NCBI GenBank assembly: GCA_035547915.1
Contig: DASZTS010000129.1
Span: 1-35,205 of the forward strand
Direction of reading: 5' to 3'
Source: DASSFG01 sp035547915
GTDB taxonomy: Bacteria; Planctomycetota; Planctomycetia; Pirellulales; JAICIG01
Length of the DNA: 35,205 nt
Every line of letters starts with the position of its first letter. The first letter of the stretch is position 1. Both the position numbers and the translations under genes were made by a program. A model generated the notes under the pieces. The model saw only the letters and a program-made list of their open reading frames with translations. It was not told the DNA's origin and did no database searches. Positions 9,071 through 17,267 of the stretch are shown here, one piece after another.

Positions 9071-9762
9071 CGGCCGTTCGTCTCCCTACCGGCCGTGGCC
9101 GCGCGTTGCAGGCCGAGCACGAGAAAGTGTACGTCGATGTTCTTTCCCCGCTTCTTGCTGAAATGCCAGGTGAGATCGAAACCACTCTGTACCGCAAATG
9201 AGGCGTAGGTCGGCAGCATGTCGGCGATCGGGATTTTCTGGGGATCGGCCGAGCCGTAAAACTCGCCACGCCGCAGCAAGTGATACGGATTGAAGAGGTA
9301 GGGAAACTCCGCGCGGAACCGGGGCGAGGCCTCCGGTATGACGTTCAAGACGAGCACTGCCCGGTCGGCCAGCAGTCGGAAAATGGCCGGAAAGAACTCG
9401 AAGTGTTCGCACAGGCTGCTTTCACTGACAAACAACGGATTGTCGACCACGACCAAGTGGTATTTTTCCGGAGTGACTTTCGTCTCGTGTAACGAATCGG
9501 TGATCTTGATCTTTGCGCCAGGCAGGTTCCGCCGCAACGTATTTTCCGCCGTCGGGTCGATTTCCCAGACCGTCAGCGACCGCACGAGTCGGGCATAGTC
9601 GGCCGTGTGCAGCTCGCCCGTGCCCCCGAACACTTCCAACGCGTCCAAATCGCCCGGGGCCACTCCACGGTGCGCGATTTCGGATAGGACGTCGAGGGTC
9701 GCCGAGCCGAATAATCGCCGTCGCACGGCCCGGGTAAAGCGGTTCTTCAACCATCGATTCAT
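9067..9762 (-). CDS. Class I SAM-dependent methyltransferase-like protein
   Basis: I place the start at the ATG at 9760-9762 (MNRWLKNRFTRAVRR). It overlaps the preceding acyltransferase stop as ATGA and has the domain close behind; the frame is open to 9990, but that part is an out-of-frame shadow of the neighbour. The 231-residue product shows a SAM-binding motif I, ALEVFGGTGELHTADYA, an acidic residue at the end of strand 2 (WEIDP), and VVVDNPLF in the position of the catalytic D/N-PP-Y-type motif of N- or O-methyltransferases. It is not close to a named family I can recall. Position between a hexapeptide acyltransferase and the EEP protein suggests glycan or lipid-carrier modification. Fold call fairly sure, substrate unknown. 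Confidence 0.72.
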   Translation of the reverse strand: MNRWLKNRFTRAVRRRLFGSATLDVLSEIAHRGVAPGDLDALEVFGGTGELHTADYARLVRSLTVWEIDPTAENTLRRNLPGAKIKITDSLHETKVTPEKYHLVVVDNPLFVSESSLCEHFEFFPAIFRLLADRAVLVLNVIPEASPRFRAEFPYLFNPYHLLRRGEFYGSADPQKIPIADMLPTYASFAVQSGFDLTWHFSKKRGKNIDVHFLVLGLQRAATAGRETNGR

Positions 9763-10544
9763 GCGTACAGGTTGTTCGCGGGCTGGGCGGCCGGCTCCGT
9801 CGAGGTCGATTCTATGGGGGGCGGGTTGTCCGGCCGTTCGTCGTCGGCAAGTCGGCGCACGACGCGCGCCGGATTGCCCGCCACGATCACATCGGCGGGA
9901 ACATCTTTGGTGACCACCGCCCGCGCCGCCACAACCGAACGATCGCCGATCGTCACGCCTTTCAGGATGAGCGCGCCGGCGCCGATCCACACATCGTCAC
10001 CGATGACGACCGGCTGCACCTGTTCGCGCGGGGTGGGCAGGCCCGCGCGGCGCCGCGTCGCATCGAGCGGGTGTCCATCGTGATCCGAAATGCAGGTGCG
10101 GCTGGCGATCAGGCAGCTCCGGCCAATGCGTATCGACGAGGCGACGCCGATGTCGCAGTCGTGACCGATGAACGTGCCGTCGCCGATCACCAACTCGGGT
10201 TTGTCGTGCAGGCGATTGCTGAAGCCGAACGACGACTTGCCAGACAGACGCACCCCATCGCCCAGCAGTATGCGGCCGCGACCGACCAGGTACGGCAATC
10301 GTTCCATATAAAACGGCGCGCCGACGTGTTCGCACTGGCCACGGAACAGCGGCTCATACCAAAAAAACCGCAGCGCCAGCGCCGTGCCGTCGCGCGCCAC
10401 GACGTGCAGCAGGTAGGCACCGCGCACCACCAGGCGCAGGGGACCGACCACGGGTAGGTGCAGCCCTAGCAGCAACTTTGCCGTCCGTTTGAGGGGGCCC
10501 CACAACCGTCCTTCGCCCCGTCGCAGTTTGGTGCTCCAACTCAT
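9759..10544 (-). CDS. Hexapeptide-repeat acyltransferase
   Basis: This 261-residue protein starts at an ATG 5 bp after the deacetylase stop; a GTG at 10565 is a possible earlier start. The C-terminal half (about 95-235) is a left-handed beta-helix with isoleucine-rich hexapeptide turns: VIGDGTFIGHDCDIGVASSIRIG, VVIGDDVWIGAGALILKGVTIG, and the closing DRSVVAARAVVTKDVPADVIVAGNPARVV block. This end is typical of WcaF/Maa-type O-acetyltransferases, which use acetyl-CoA in the cytoplasm. It likely acetylates a sugar of the repeat unit. Its stop overlaps the following methyltransferase start (ATGA), so both are probably made together. Confidence 0.88.
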   Translation of the reverse strand: MSWSTKLRRGEGRLWGPLKRTAKLLLGLHLPVVGPLRLVVRGAYLLHVVARDGTALALRFFWYEPLFRGQCEHVGAPFYMERLPYLVGRGRILLGDGVRLSGKSSFGFSNRLHDKPELVIGDGTFIGHDCDIGVASSIRIGRSCLIASRTCISDHDGHPLDATRRRAGLPTPREQVQPVVIGDDVWIGAGALILKGVTIGDRSVVAARAVVTKDVPADVIVAGNPARVVRRLADDERPDNPPPIESTSTEPAAQPANNLYA

Positions 10545-10549
10545 CCGCG

Positions 10550-11533
10550 TTATCGTCCGACCCACAGCCGCCGCACAGCCTGCTCGCCGAAGCGCCAGGC
10601 GGTCCGCCGCACGGTCGAGCGCAGCGGCTCATCCGCCAGGCAGGGCCCAAGCGGCGTGTTATCGAGGTCTCGAAACCCGCACGTGCCGAACCGGTCCCGG
10701 TTGGTCGACAAGAAGCGGCAAAGCCTCTCGAAGCGACGTATCACCGTTCCGTCGGGCAAGGGAGGGAGCGGCGGTTGCTTGCGACGTTTGAGCAGTTCGA
10801 AGCTGTGCGAAACCAGCACGAACGACCGCCAACCTCGCCGCCAAGCTTCGTCCAGGGCGTGCTCCAACTCCTGGCTGGAGCAGGCGCACAACTGGGCGTG
10901 CCGGAAGTGGCCTGGCCAGTCCTGGAAAAAAGTGATCGGAAATTCCCGCACCCCATGTATCTCCTCCGGCTGCAGCAGGGCGCGCGGGGTATGTAGTCCG
11001 CAGTCGGAGTCGAGATAGCAGACGTTGTAGCTCGTGTCGTAGCGGACGCCGTGGTGCGCCAGGGCACGCAGCGTATCGAAATTCGCGCCGTAATTTCCTG
11101 CACGGAAGGCGCACACGTTCCCGGCGCCCGCCTCCCGCAGATTCTGCAGGCCCAGGCTGATGAGGACCTTCTGCTCCTCCTGCGACAATTCTTTCAGGTT
11201 CTGCGCCGTGCGGCGTGGCAAGGGAGAAGGCTCGATCCAGGCCAGCCATTCCGGATGGATGTGGAGTTGGACTTCATGCCCCCTGCTCTCAATCTGGGAC
11301 ACAAGCTGCCGGAGAGACGCGAGCCCCGTCGCGCAGGCGAAAAGCGCTTCGACGAAAAACACGGCCTTGAGTCCATGCGCGTCGAGAACGTCCATCTGAT
11401 ACGCCACGCCGAACCGTCCGGCGGGAGTAGCGCCGTACACATCGCGCTCGATATCTTCGCGCAGGCGGCTGCGCCGCCACTCCGGATGGCGCGGCCAGGC
11501 CTCGGTGTCGACGGTAATGAACACGTTCAGCAT
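10550..11533 (-). CDS. Polysaccharide deacetylase-family protein (WalW-like)
   Basis: The 327-residue protein starts MLNVFITVDTEAWP at an ATG (11533); the frame extends to 11572 but adds nothing recognisable. It shows a NodB-homology-like pattern: T-x-D-T-E at residues 7-11 for the catalytic/metal acid, GHEVQLHIHPEW for the metal-binding H-x3-H-type motif, and FRAGNYGANFDTLRALAHHG for the substrate-groove R-x-G segment. There is no signal peptide or membrane segment, so it should work in the cytoplasm on a lipid-linked precursor rather than on the exported polymer. The family removes N- or O-acyl groups from sugars with a divalent metal. Its position just before the hexapeptide acyltransferase suggests a deacetylation-reacylation swap, which is inference. 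Confidence 0.82.
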   Translation of the reverse strand: MLNVFITVDTEAWPRHPEWRRSRLREDIERDVYGATPAGRFGVAYQMDVLDAHGLKAVFFVEALFACATGLASLRQLVSQIESRGHEVQLHIHPEWLAWIEPSPLPRRTAQNLKELSQEEQKVLISLGLQNLREAGAGNVCAFRAGNYGANFDTLRALAHHGVRYDTSYNVCYLDSDCGLHTPRALLQPEEIHGVREFPITFFQDWPGHFRHAQLCACSSQELEHALDEAWRRGWRSFVLVSHSFELLKRRKQPPLPPLPDGTVIRRFERLCRFLSTNRDRFGTCGFRDLDNTPLGPCLADEPLRSTVRRTAWRFGEQAVRRLWVGR

Positions 11534-11608
11534 GGTTGGCGCAATCCACGCACCAGGTACCGCGCCCGGCACGCGTACCGGTCTGCCCGCCTTTCGTTCG
11601 CGTAGCCG

Positions 11609-12223
11609 TCATTCATTTCGCAGCTTCATCACTGCAATATCGAAGAACGTCGCGACGTCACGGGGAATGAAGTCGATCGTCCACCTGGCAGCCTTTTCAA
11701 AAACCGTCACATGACGAGGATTGATGTAGATCACCGAGAGGTGCGGGGCCGTCGAACGGCTCAACACCGCATCGTGCCAACGCTGTAAAACGGCATCGTC
11801 AAAAGGGTTGAAGAGGAAGCAGATGGTCGCATCAGCAGGAGTCAGTTCGACCGCATCCCCGCCTAAAACCTCGACATTGCCATATTTCGCCAGCCGTACT
11901 TTGACCGTCGCGGCGACGACGGGGTCGAGCTCGATACCGACGACACGATTCGTTATGCCTTGGCTCAGCCACCAATTAAGCACGCGACCGCGGCCGCAAC
12001 CGACGTCGACGAGCACGTCCTCCGGCTCGACGACGAGGCCGCTCATGGCCTGATGAATGATCCGATACGACATATTATGAACATCGCTGGCGCCCATGTG
12101 CCGGAACCGAGTTGCGACACGGCCTCCACAGTAGCCGCCAAACCGCGCGTCAAGCCAGGCGGTCCTCATTTCCCACAGCCCGAAGCGATGGTTTTTTAGC
12201 GATTTCCACAGCCGGGCGATCAT
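11609..12223 (-). CDS. Class I SAM-dependent methyltransferase
   Basis: The 204-residue protein starts at an ATG (12223), 24 bp after the upstream GNAT stop. Motif I is DVLVDVGCGRGRVLNWWL, the acidic strand-2 end is VVGIELDP, motif II-like residues are VEVLGGDAVEL, and FLFNPFDDAVLQ replaces the usual motif-IV segment. The N-terminus is a short helical cap. It probably methylates a sugar hydroxyl or carboxylate of the polymer, judged only from its place in the operon. A 75-bp gap separates it from the deacetylase gene, with no hairpin that I can defend. Confidence 0.82.
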   Translation of the reverse strand: MIARLWKSLKNHRFGLWEMRTAWLDARFGGYCGGRVATRFRHMGASDVHNMSYRIIHQAMSGLVVEPEDVLVDVGCGRGRVLNWWLSQGITNRVVGIELDPVVAATVKVRLAKYGNVEVLGGDAVELTPADATICFLFNPFDDAVLQRWHDAVLSRSTAPHLSVIYINPRHVTVFEKAARWTIDFIPRDVATFFDIAVMKLRNE

Positions 12224-12247
12224 TGGGGCGTGGTCAAATTACCGCAG

Positions 12248-13543
12248 TCAGGCTTGAGTTTGGGCCGGAGCATCGCTTGTGGCGGCGTGGCAGCCGGCCC
12301 TCTGTTTGAAGCGCGCGGCATTGCGCAGGCCGCGTACGGCTTGGGCGAGAGAGCGCGTCGTACGCAAGGAGTGGTTCAAGGCCCACCCCAGCGGCGAGGG
12401 CCGAAAGCAGACGAGTTCTGCCCGGCGGCCGGCCTCAACTCCTCCCCAGCGGCCTTTGTAATGCAAATCACCGCCCCCAAAATCGACCGTCGTGACGCCG
12501 TTTCGGCAGGCATGATTCATCGCGTGAAAATAGAGAATCGAGCCGGTGCTGTGCTTTTGAAAGGCCGGATCAAATTGATTGGCGATCATATGGCGGGTGC
12601 TTCCGGCCGTGATCGTCACCGCGAACGAAATGGGTTGCCCCTCGAAGTACAGCACCCAGGTGTCGAGCCTTGCGTCCGAGCCATTGAAATCCAGGGCGCG
12701 CCAGAAGGAAAAGTCCACCTCCTTCGCGAATCTTAACTGACCGCCGGCGCGCGACAGCCAGGAACGACTTTCCACGATGCGGCAGTCGCTCAGCATCTCT
12801 TCGAGTTCCTGTCCCTGCGGATTCGCGAAATGGCGCAGGCTCGTGCTTCCGCCGCTGCGCAAGCGACGTTCGTAATAGAGGATGTCCTTGGTGAACCGTT
12901 TGCCCAATACTTCGCGCTGGTATGCTTCAAAATTCGTGGGAAGGTCGCTCGCCACGATCATCGGTGACAGACGCTTAGTCGACGTGTTTCCGCTCGCGCC
13001 GCGCAAGGCATCGAACAGGTGAATGCTTTCCGGAAGGTCGGCATTCATCGGGCCGAGCCGTAAGACGTGCCAGTTGAGCGGCGCACAGAACAGGGCCTGC
13101 GCCAAGGCCTGGCATGCCGGGCCGACATGGTTGTCGGCGCAAACGAAGGCCCGGTTCGGCTGAAAGAAACCTGCCAACGAGAGGACGTTCGCTCCGTACA
13201 GACGCATCTCGACGAGCGGAAGTAGGGCCACCGTTTCGCCGTCATCGGTTTGCACGACCAGAATACGGCTGCGTCCCGTCCAGGGACGTCGCGTGCCATA
13301 CGTTTTCGACCAGGCGGCGTACCAACCGTAGCCGTATAACTGTTGCCGCGCCGGAGCGCCTGACAGGCCGTCTCGCCATAGATCTGCGATGGGGGGCAGG
13401 TGGCCCTTTTCCTCGCAGAACAACCGTACCGTGAGCGGTTTGGCGCGCCTCGGCCCCGGATACTCTTGCCGCAGACACGAGGCCACGGAATCGGCCTGCT
13501 CGCCCGACCGATCGTCTCGCACCTGGAAGTTGTTCTCCGTCAA
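12248..13543 (-). CDS. BioF2/FemAB-like GNAT acyltransferase (CelD/BcsL type)
   Basis: This 431-residue protein has two halves typical of FemAB/BioF2-like enzymes: residues about 60-210 (QLYGYGWYAAWSKTYG, RILVVQTDDGETVALLPL) and about 215-400. The latter holds FEAYQREVLGKRFTKDILYYERRL, LDTWVLYFEGQPISFAVTI and TVDFGGGDLHYKGRWG. Two in-frame TTG codons open the gene. I prefer the second (13541-13543) because AAGGG lies 8 nt upstream of it but only 2 nt from the first (13549). It follows the double-GNAT gene by a few bases. Relatives are annotated as cellulose-biosynthesis CelD/BcsL or aminoacyl/N-acyl transferases. The natural donor (acyl-CoA or aminoacyl-tRNA) is not known. Confidence 0.82.
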   Translation of the reverse strand: MTENNFQVRDDRSGEQADSVASCLRQEYPGPRRAKPLTVRLFCEEKGHLPPIADLWRDGLSGAPARQQLYGYGWYAAWSKTYGTRRPWTGRSRILVVQTDDGETVALLPLVEMRLYGANVLSLAGFFQPNRAFVCADNHVGPACQALAQALFCAPLNWHVLRLGPMNADLPESIHLFDALRGASGNTSTKRLSPMIVASDLPTNFEAYQREVLGKRFTKDILYYERRLRSGGSTSLRHFANPQGQELEEMLSDCRIVESRSWLSRAGGQLRFAKEVDFSFWRALDFNGSDARLDTWVLYFEGQPISFAVTITAGSTRHMIANQFDPAFQKHSTGSILYFHAMNHACRNGVTTVDFGGGDLHYKGRWGGVEAGRRAELVCFRPSPLGWALNHSLRTTRSLAQAVRGLRNAARFKQRAGCHAATSDAPAQTQA

Positions 13544-13558
13544 ATGCAATACCCTTGC

Positions 13559-15493
13559 CTACTCCGCACCGGCTGACACCGCGGGTTCCGCGTTCCGTCC
13601 CCGCCGTGCTTGACGCAAGACCCATTTGGCGGTCGTGGCCAAGGTTGCCGATCCGAACTCAAGCCCCTTCAGAACCGACGTATAAGCGCGCGGAGAGTAC
13701 ATCTTGGCATAGAGCACGCGCGCGTCGCGCGTGGCGAAGCGGCGCTTATACTCGGCTGGTCCTGCGCCGAAATCGAGTTCGTCGACCAAGCCGGCGGAGA
13801 AGAGGTCTTCGAGGATGAAATAGAGCAGGGACATGCCCGGACTGAGACTGGAATAGCGGCTGTTGAAGCCGAGCACATCGTAATCGTAGATGCGACGATA
13901 GACCGAGCCTTGGCAATAGGCGCACGGTTCGCCATCGGCGTAGAGGATGTAGGCCCTCCATAGACCGCGCCGCGCCAGGTGGCGCAGCGTCGCCTCGCTG
14001 TCGGGTGATCGTTTGATGACCGGCAGGCCCTGCGTCCACTGGTAGGTCTGTCGAGCCACGATCTCCGCGTCGCGGAGGAAGTCGGTTACAACCTCTTCGC
14101 CAGTAAACAGCCTGGCATCGACGTGCTTGAACTCCTCGGCGAAGCGGCGCACTTTACGCCGCAACGTCGAACGAGATTTCGGGTTGAATCGAAAGCGCAG
14201 GAAGTCCTCGAAGGTCCCTGCGATCTCCACGCGAAACGAGTTGTAGGTCGTACATTTAACGCGCGGCTCGTGCGCATTGCGCGGTTGCCAAGAAAGCATG
14301 GCGTCGGCGAGCGGATTGTCGATCGGGATTTCCGCCGCAATCCCCAGGTGATACCGTCCGGCGGCGGCCGTGGCGCGGCGGAGAAGATCCGTGGGCAGCG
14401 ACGCCGGGGCCGTGGGTGCCGCCTGGTAGCCGAGCAGACGTAGCTGCCGATACGGGAAGGGTGCCGCGCGGCGCGGCGCGATCCGCACCGACATGGACGC
14501 CGGCCGCACAACAAACGGCAAGTACCCGATCGGGATATCGTTGGCATACGCTACCAGTGCCTGCGGCAAGTGGCCCTCACGACCGTCCGCCAGGTATTCA
14601 GGATCCATGCCCAGAACGGTGGCGGGGAGTAAGCCTGCCGAGCACAGCGGCGTCGCCAGAGCTCCCACGGATTCTCGCCCCGCATAGGCACGTACCGTTA
14701 GCTCCGCTGAATAGTCGGTTCTCGATTCGCTAGCGGCAGGCGCCAGTTGGGCGTTGGGGCCCAATTGCCATTCGATGCGGTGAGGGAGGAAATTGAACTT
14801 CCGCTTGAAGCGGCGCATTTCATCGCGCGCGCCGAAATACGTTCCGTAGCAGTAATACTTCACAGCCGGATAATGTTTGAGTAGGTGCCCGGCGATCGAA
14901 ATGATGAGCATCGGAACGATCCCCTCGGGTTGTACCGCGGCGTCCCCATAGATCGTCTCGATGATGCAGACCTCGCCCGCGACGAGGCAGCCGGCATAGG
15001 CATACAACTTTCCATCGCGGAGCACGCCGAAATAGGGATAGTCGTGGTACGGGCTGCGCGACGGGGGATTTTCGGATGGCACGACCGGCCGATCGAGGAG
15101 CGATTTCGGCAATTTTCCCTGTCGGTATTCGGCGGAGTGGCGAATCCGGCTGACGTCGTCGAGGAACTGGTTGTAGTCGATGCGCGAAAAGGTGAAACCG
15201 CTACGAGATGCCTTCTTGAAGTTGCGCCGGGCCGAGGCTTCGATTTGCATAAAGTAATCGTTGAACGATTCCGGTAGGACACACGTGGCCACGCCATGCC
15301 CGAACCGTCGCAGCAGCGGACAACGCGAATGTCGCCGCCGGGTCTCTCGGTAGAAATCGAGGGTCAACTGTAGATAAAAGGGATCGTTTTGCTCACTGCG
15401 GCTGCGCATGAGATTGATTGCGATTGCCGGCTCGTGGATCAGCTCACGGAAATCGGTGGCCAGGCGGTTGGCTAAAGTTTGACTCATGTTCAT
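13559..15493 (-). CDS. Double GNAT/FemAB-like acyltransferase fusion
   Basis: The frame is open from 15697, but the real start is the ATG at 15491-15493, which overlaps the upstream GT2 stop as ATGA (a second ATG lies at 15487). The product has 644 residues and contains two acyltransferase-like units. The N-terminal one (about 35-245) has RRNFKKASRSGFTFSRID, YFGVLRDGKLYAYAGCLV and the FGARDEMRRFKRKFNFLP tail. The C-terminal one (about 265-605) is a BioF2/FemAB-like unit with FEDFLRFRFNPKSRSTLRRKVRRF, RAYILYADGEPCAYCQGSVY and LDFGAGPAEYKRRFATRD. Each tail is the K/R-x-F segment near the end of the GNAT fold. It probably acylates or aminoacylates a glycan. The two units may modify two positions or one may be regulatory. 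Confidence 0.8.
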   Translation of the reverse strand: MNMSQTLANRLATDFRELIHEPAIAINLMRSRSEQNDPFYLQLTLDFYRETRRRHSRCPLLRRFGHGVATCVLPESFNDYFMQIEASARRNFKKASRSGFTFSRIDYNQFLDDVSRIRHSAEYRQGKLPKSLLDRPVVPSENPPSRSPYHDYPYFGVLRDGKLYAYAGCLVAGEVCIIETIYGDAAVQPEGIVPMLIISIAGHLLKHYPAVKYYCYGTYFGARDEMRRFKRKFNFLPHRIEWQLGPNAQLAPAASESRTDYSAELTVRAYAGRESVGALATPLCSAGLLPATVLGMDPEYLADGREGHLPQALVAYANDIPIGYLPFVVRPASMSVRIAPRRAAPFPYRQLRLLGYQAAPTAPASLPTDLLRRATAAAGRYHLGIAAEIPIDNPLADAMLSWQPRNAHEPRVKCTTYNSFRVEIAGTFEDFLRFRFNPKSRSTLRRKVRRFAEEFKHVDARLFTGEEVVTDFLRDAEIVARQTYQWTQGLPVIKRSPDSEATLRHLARRGLWRAYILYADGEPCAYCQGSVYRRIYDYDVLGFNSRYSSLSPGMSLLYFILEDLFSAGLVDELDFGAGPAEYKRRFATRDARVLYAKMYSPRAYTSVLKGLEFGSATLATTAKWVLRQARRGRNAEPAVSAGAE

Positions 15494-16428
15494 TCGGTTC
15501 CCTGGAGATGCACGAGGTGCGCCTCCGGTAAAGACTGCAACGCAGGCAAACGACCGAACACATATCTCGCCAGCTCCTTGCTGCGGGACCAGCTCGACGG
15601 CCTGCCCGCCCCCTTGAGTCGCCCCGGATATCGACAGACCGATTTGAGGAGGTAGGAGATCGCCCGTCGGCGATCTCCCTCGGCGAAATAGGCCCACGCG
15701 GCGTCGGCGTAGAGATAGGAATAGGCCATCGCTCGCAACGCATGATGCCGCGGACTCGTCGCAAAGAACTTATCGAGCACGCGCCGGTAATTATCGAACA
15801 TGCGGCCCGCGCGGCGACTCATCTGACCCTGATGCACTCGGTACCACCAGCACGGACTTTGGACCTGTAGACAGACGAACTCACTCGCGATCCGCAGCCA
15901 CATATCTCGGTCTTCGATCGAGCGGAGTGTTTCGTCGAACAGGCCAACCTTCTCGAAGCAACCGCGGTGGATGATTGTGCCCGAGGGGCCAATCGGTGCC
16001 GAAACGACGAAGTCGCTCAGGCCCAGGACACGTGCCGCGGGCTGAAGCGGAAGGGGCGCCGGCGATAGGCTGGTCGGCCGGGAGCCGACTAACAAGGCAT
16101 TGTGCTCTCGTGCTGCCTTAAGCTGCACCGAAGTCTTTTCGGCATGCCAGACATCATCCGAGTCGAGCAGCGCGATCCATTGACCTTGGGCTGCCGCAAT
16201 GCCCGCGTTGCGCGCCGCCGAAAGACCGCGATTCTCCTGTCGCAGGTAACGGATGCGTCCCAGGTAGGGCCGCAACCGCTCGTACGTGTCATCGGTGCTA
16301 CCATCATCGACAAACACGATCTCCATCCGCGGGTAGGTTTGTGCGCACGCACTCGCCACGGCTTCGGCCACGAACGGGCCACCGTTGTAGGACGGGATGA
16401 CGGCGCTGACGAGCGGTTCGTGTGCCAT
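15490..16428 (-). CDS. Family 2 glycosyltransferase
   Basis: This is a 312-residue soluble GT-A enzyme with an ATG start at 16428. Clear GT2 motifs are SAVIPSYNGGPFVAEAV, VFVDDGSTDDT (nucleotide binding), RGLSAARNAGIAAAQG, and the metal-binding DXD as ALLDSDDVWHAEK. The catalytic-base region is SIEDRDMWLRIA. The C-terminal 80 residues are helical with no membrane segment. It should add one sugar to the growing lipid-linked unit in the cytoplasm. The next gene (double GNAT) overlaps its stop codon as ATGA. Confidence 0.9.
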   Translation of the reverse strand: MAHEPLVSAVIPSYNGGPFVAEAVASACAQTYPRMEIVFVDDGSTDDTYERLRPYLGRIRYLRQENRGLSAARNAGIAAAQGQWIALLDSDDVWHAEKTSVQLKAAREHNALLVGSRPTSLSPAPLPLQPAARVLGLSDFVVSAPIGPSGTIIHRGCFEKVGLFDETLRSIEDRDMWLRIASEFVCLQVQSPCWWYRVHQGQMSRRAGRMFDNYRRVLDKFFATSPRHHALRAMAYSYLYADAAWAYFAEGDRRRAISYLLKSVCRYPGRLKGAGRPSSWSRSKELARYVFGRLPALQSLPEAHLVHLQGTE

Positions 16429-16442
16429 CGACGTTCTAAGAT

Positions 16443-17267
16443 CTAGAACTCAAACTCGGCGTAAGGCACGGTCATTACCTGTTCATGGACGACGTTGTGC
16501 CCCCACAGGCCGTCCTCGCCCATGCAATCGCCGTGGTCTCCGCAGACTACGCCTACCGCCCCGCGCGGAAACAGCTCCAGCAGTTTGGGTAAGTGCTGGT
16601 CGACGTACTCTAGGCACATCCGCTGCGATTTGACCGACATCGTGCCGTCGCCGTTCGAGTACGGCCGGTGCGTGCTCGAAACGTTGACGAACACGAATCG
16701 ACGGCCGGGTTCCAGTCCTCGCAACAATGCCGCCAGGTCGGTGATCTGTTCTTCGAAGGCTCGGGGGTTCTGCTCACCGTAAGACGGTTTGTAGAGAAAC
16801 TTCTGAAAGTAGCGTCCCTCCCAGAAGGACGAGGCCTTGACCTCGTTGGAAAACCAGCCGACGCCGCCCAAGCCGATCGTCTGATACCCCTTGCTCTCGA
16901 ACCCCTTGGGCACGTTCTCGGCATCGTCGAAGAAGTAGCGGATGTTCCGGCCCTTGTAACGGCTCCAACTCGTCGACAGGGCGAACATTCTCGGCTCGCT
17001 CTCCACCGAGCGATCGTCGCCGCGCGGCGGACGTGGCATCGAACCCGAAAACATCGAGACATGCGCGGGAAGCGTGTAGGTCGCGGACGTATGCCGTCTC
17101 TCCCACTGCCCAACGAGCTTCTGGAAAGTGGGGGTTGTGCCGGCTTGGAGTGCCTGAGCCGCAGTATCGAAACGAAGGCTATCCAGTGTTATGAATAAAA
17201 AGTCCCTGTTAAATTGAAACAATTTCGTTACCTTCCGCGCCGTACTCGTTAGCATACCGACACTCAT
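16443..17267 (-). CDS. Alkaline-phosphatase-superfamily hydrolase (STM4013-like)
   Basis: This 274-residue protein has the metal-binding opening DFLFITLDSLRFDTA (D29). Its candidate nucleophile is threonine in TYTLPAHVSMFSG (T65), and the closing metal block is CGDHGDCMGEDGLWGHNVVHEQ (D244, H245, H257, H261). This layout resembles the short hydrolases of the STM4013/SEN3800 type. The C-x-P-x-R formylglycine motif of true sulfatases is absent, so sulfate-ester hydrolysis is not supported. No signal peptide is seen, so it is probably cytoplasmic. The ATG at 17267 overlaps the upstream acyltransferase stop as ATGA. A phosphomonoesterase, phosphodiesterase or head-group transfer role is possible. 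Confidence 0.78.
   Translation of the reverse strand: MSVGMLTSTARKVTKLFQFNRDFLFITLDSLRFDTAAQALQAGTTPTFQKLVGQWERRHTSATYTLPAHVSMFSGSMPRPPRGDDRSVESEPRMFALSTSWSRYKGRNIRYFFDDAENVPKGFESKGYQTIGLGGVGWFSNEVKASSFWEGRYFQKFLYKPSYGEQNPRAFEEQITDLAALLRGLEPGRRFVFVNVSSTHRPYSNGDGTMSVKSQRMCLEYVDQHLPKLLELFPRGAVGVVCGDHGDCMGEDGLWGHNVVHEQVMTVPYAEFEF

Noticed and set aside
9763..9990. N-terminal extension of the methyltransferase frame
   Set aside because: Arg/Gly-rich shadow of the hexapeptide acyltransferase gene; the ATG at 9762 in the ATGA overlap is better.
15494..15697. N-terminal extension of the double-GNAT frame
   Set aside because: It overlaps the GT2 gene, and the ATGA junction at 15490-15493 marks the real start.
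16443..17267. Call as a true sulfatase
   Set aside because: The C/S-x-P-x-R modification motif is absent; the position has TLPAH instead.
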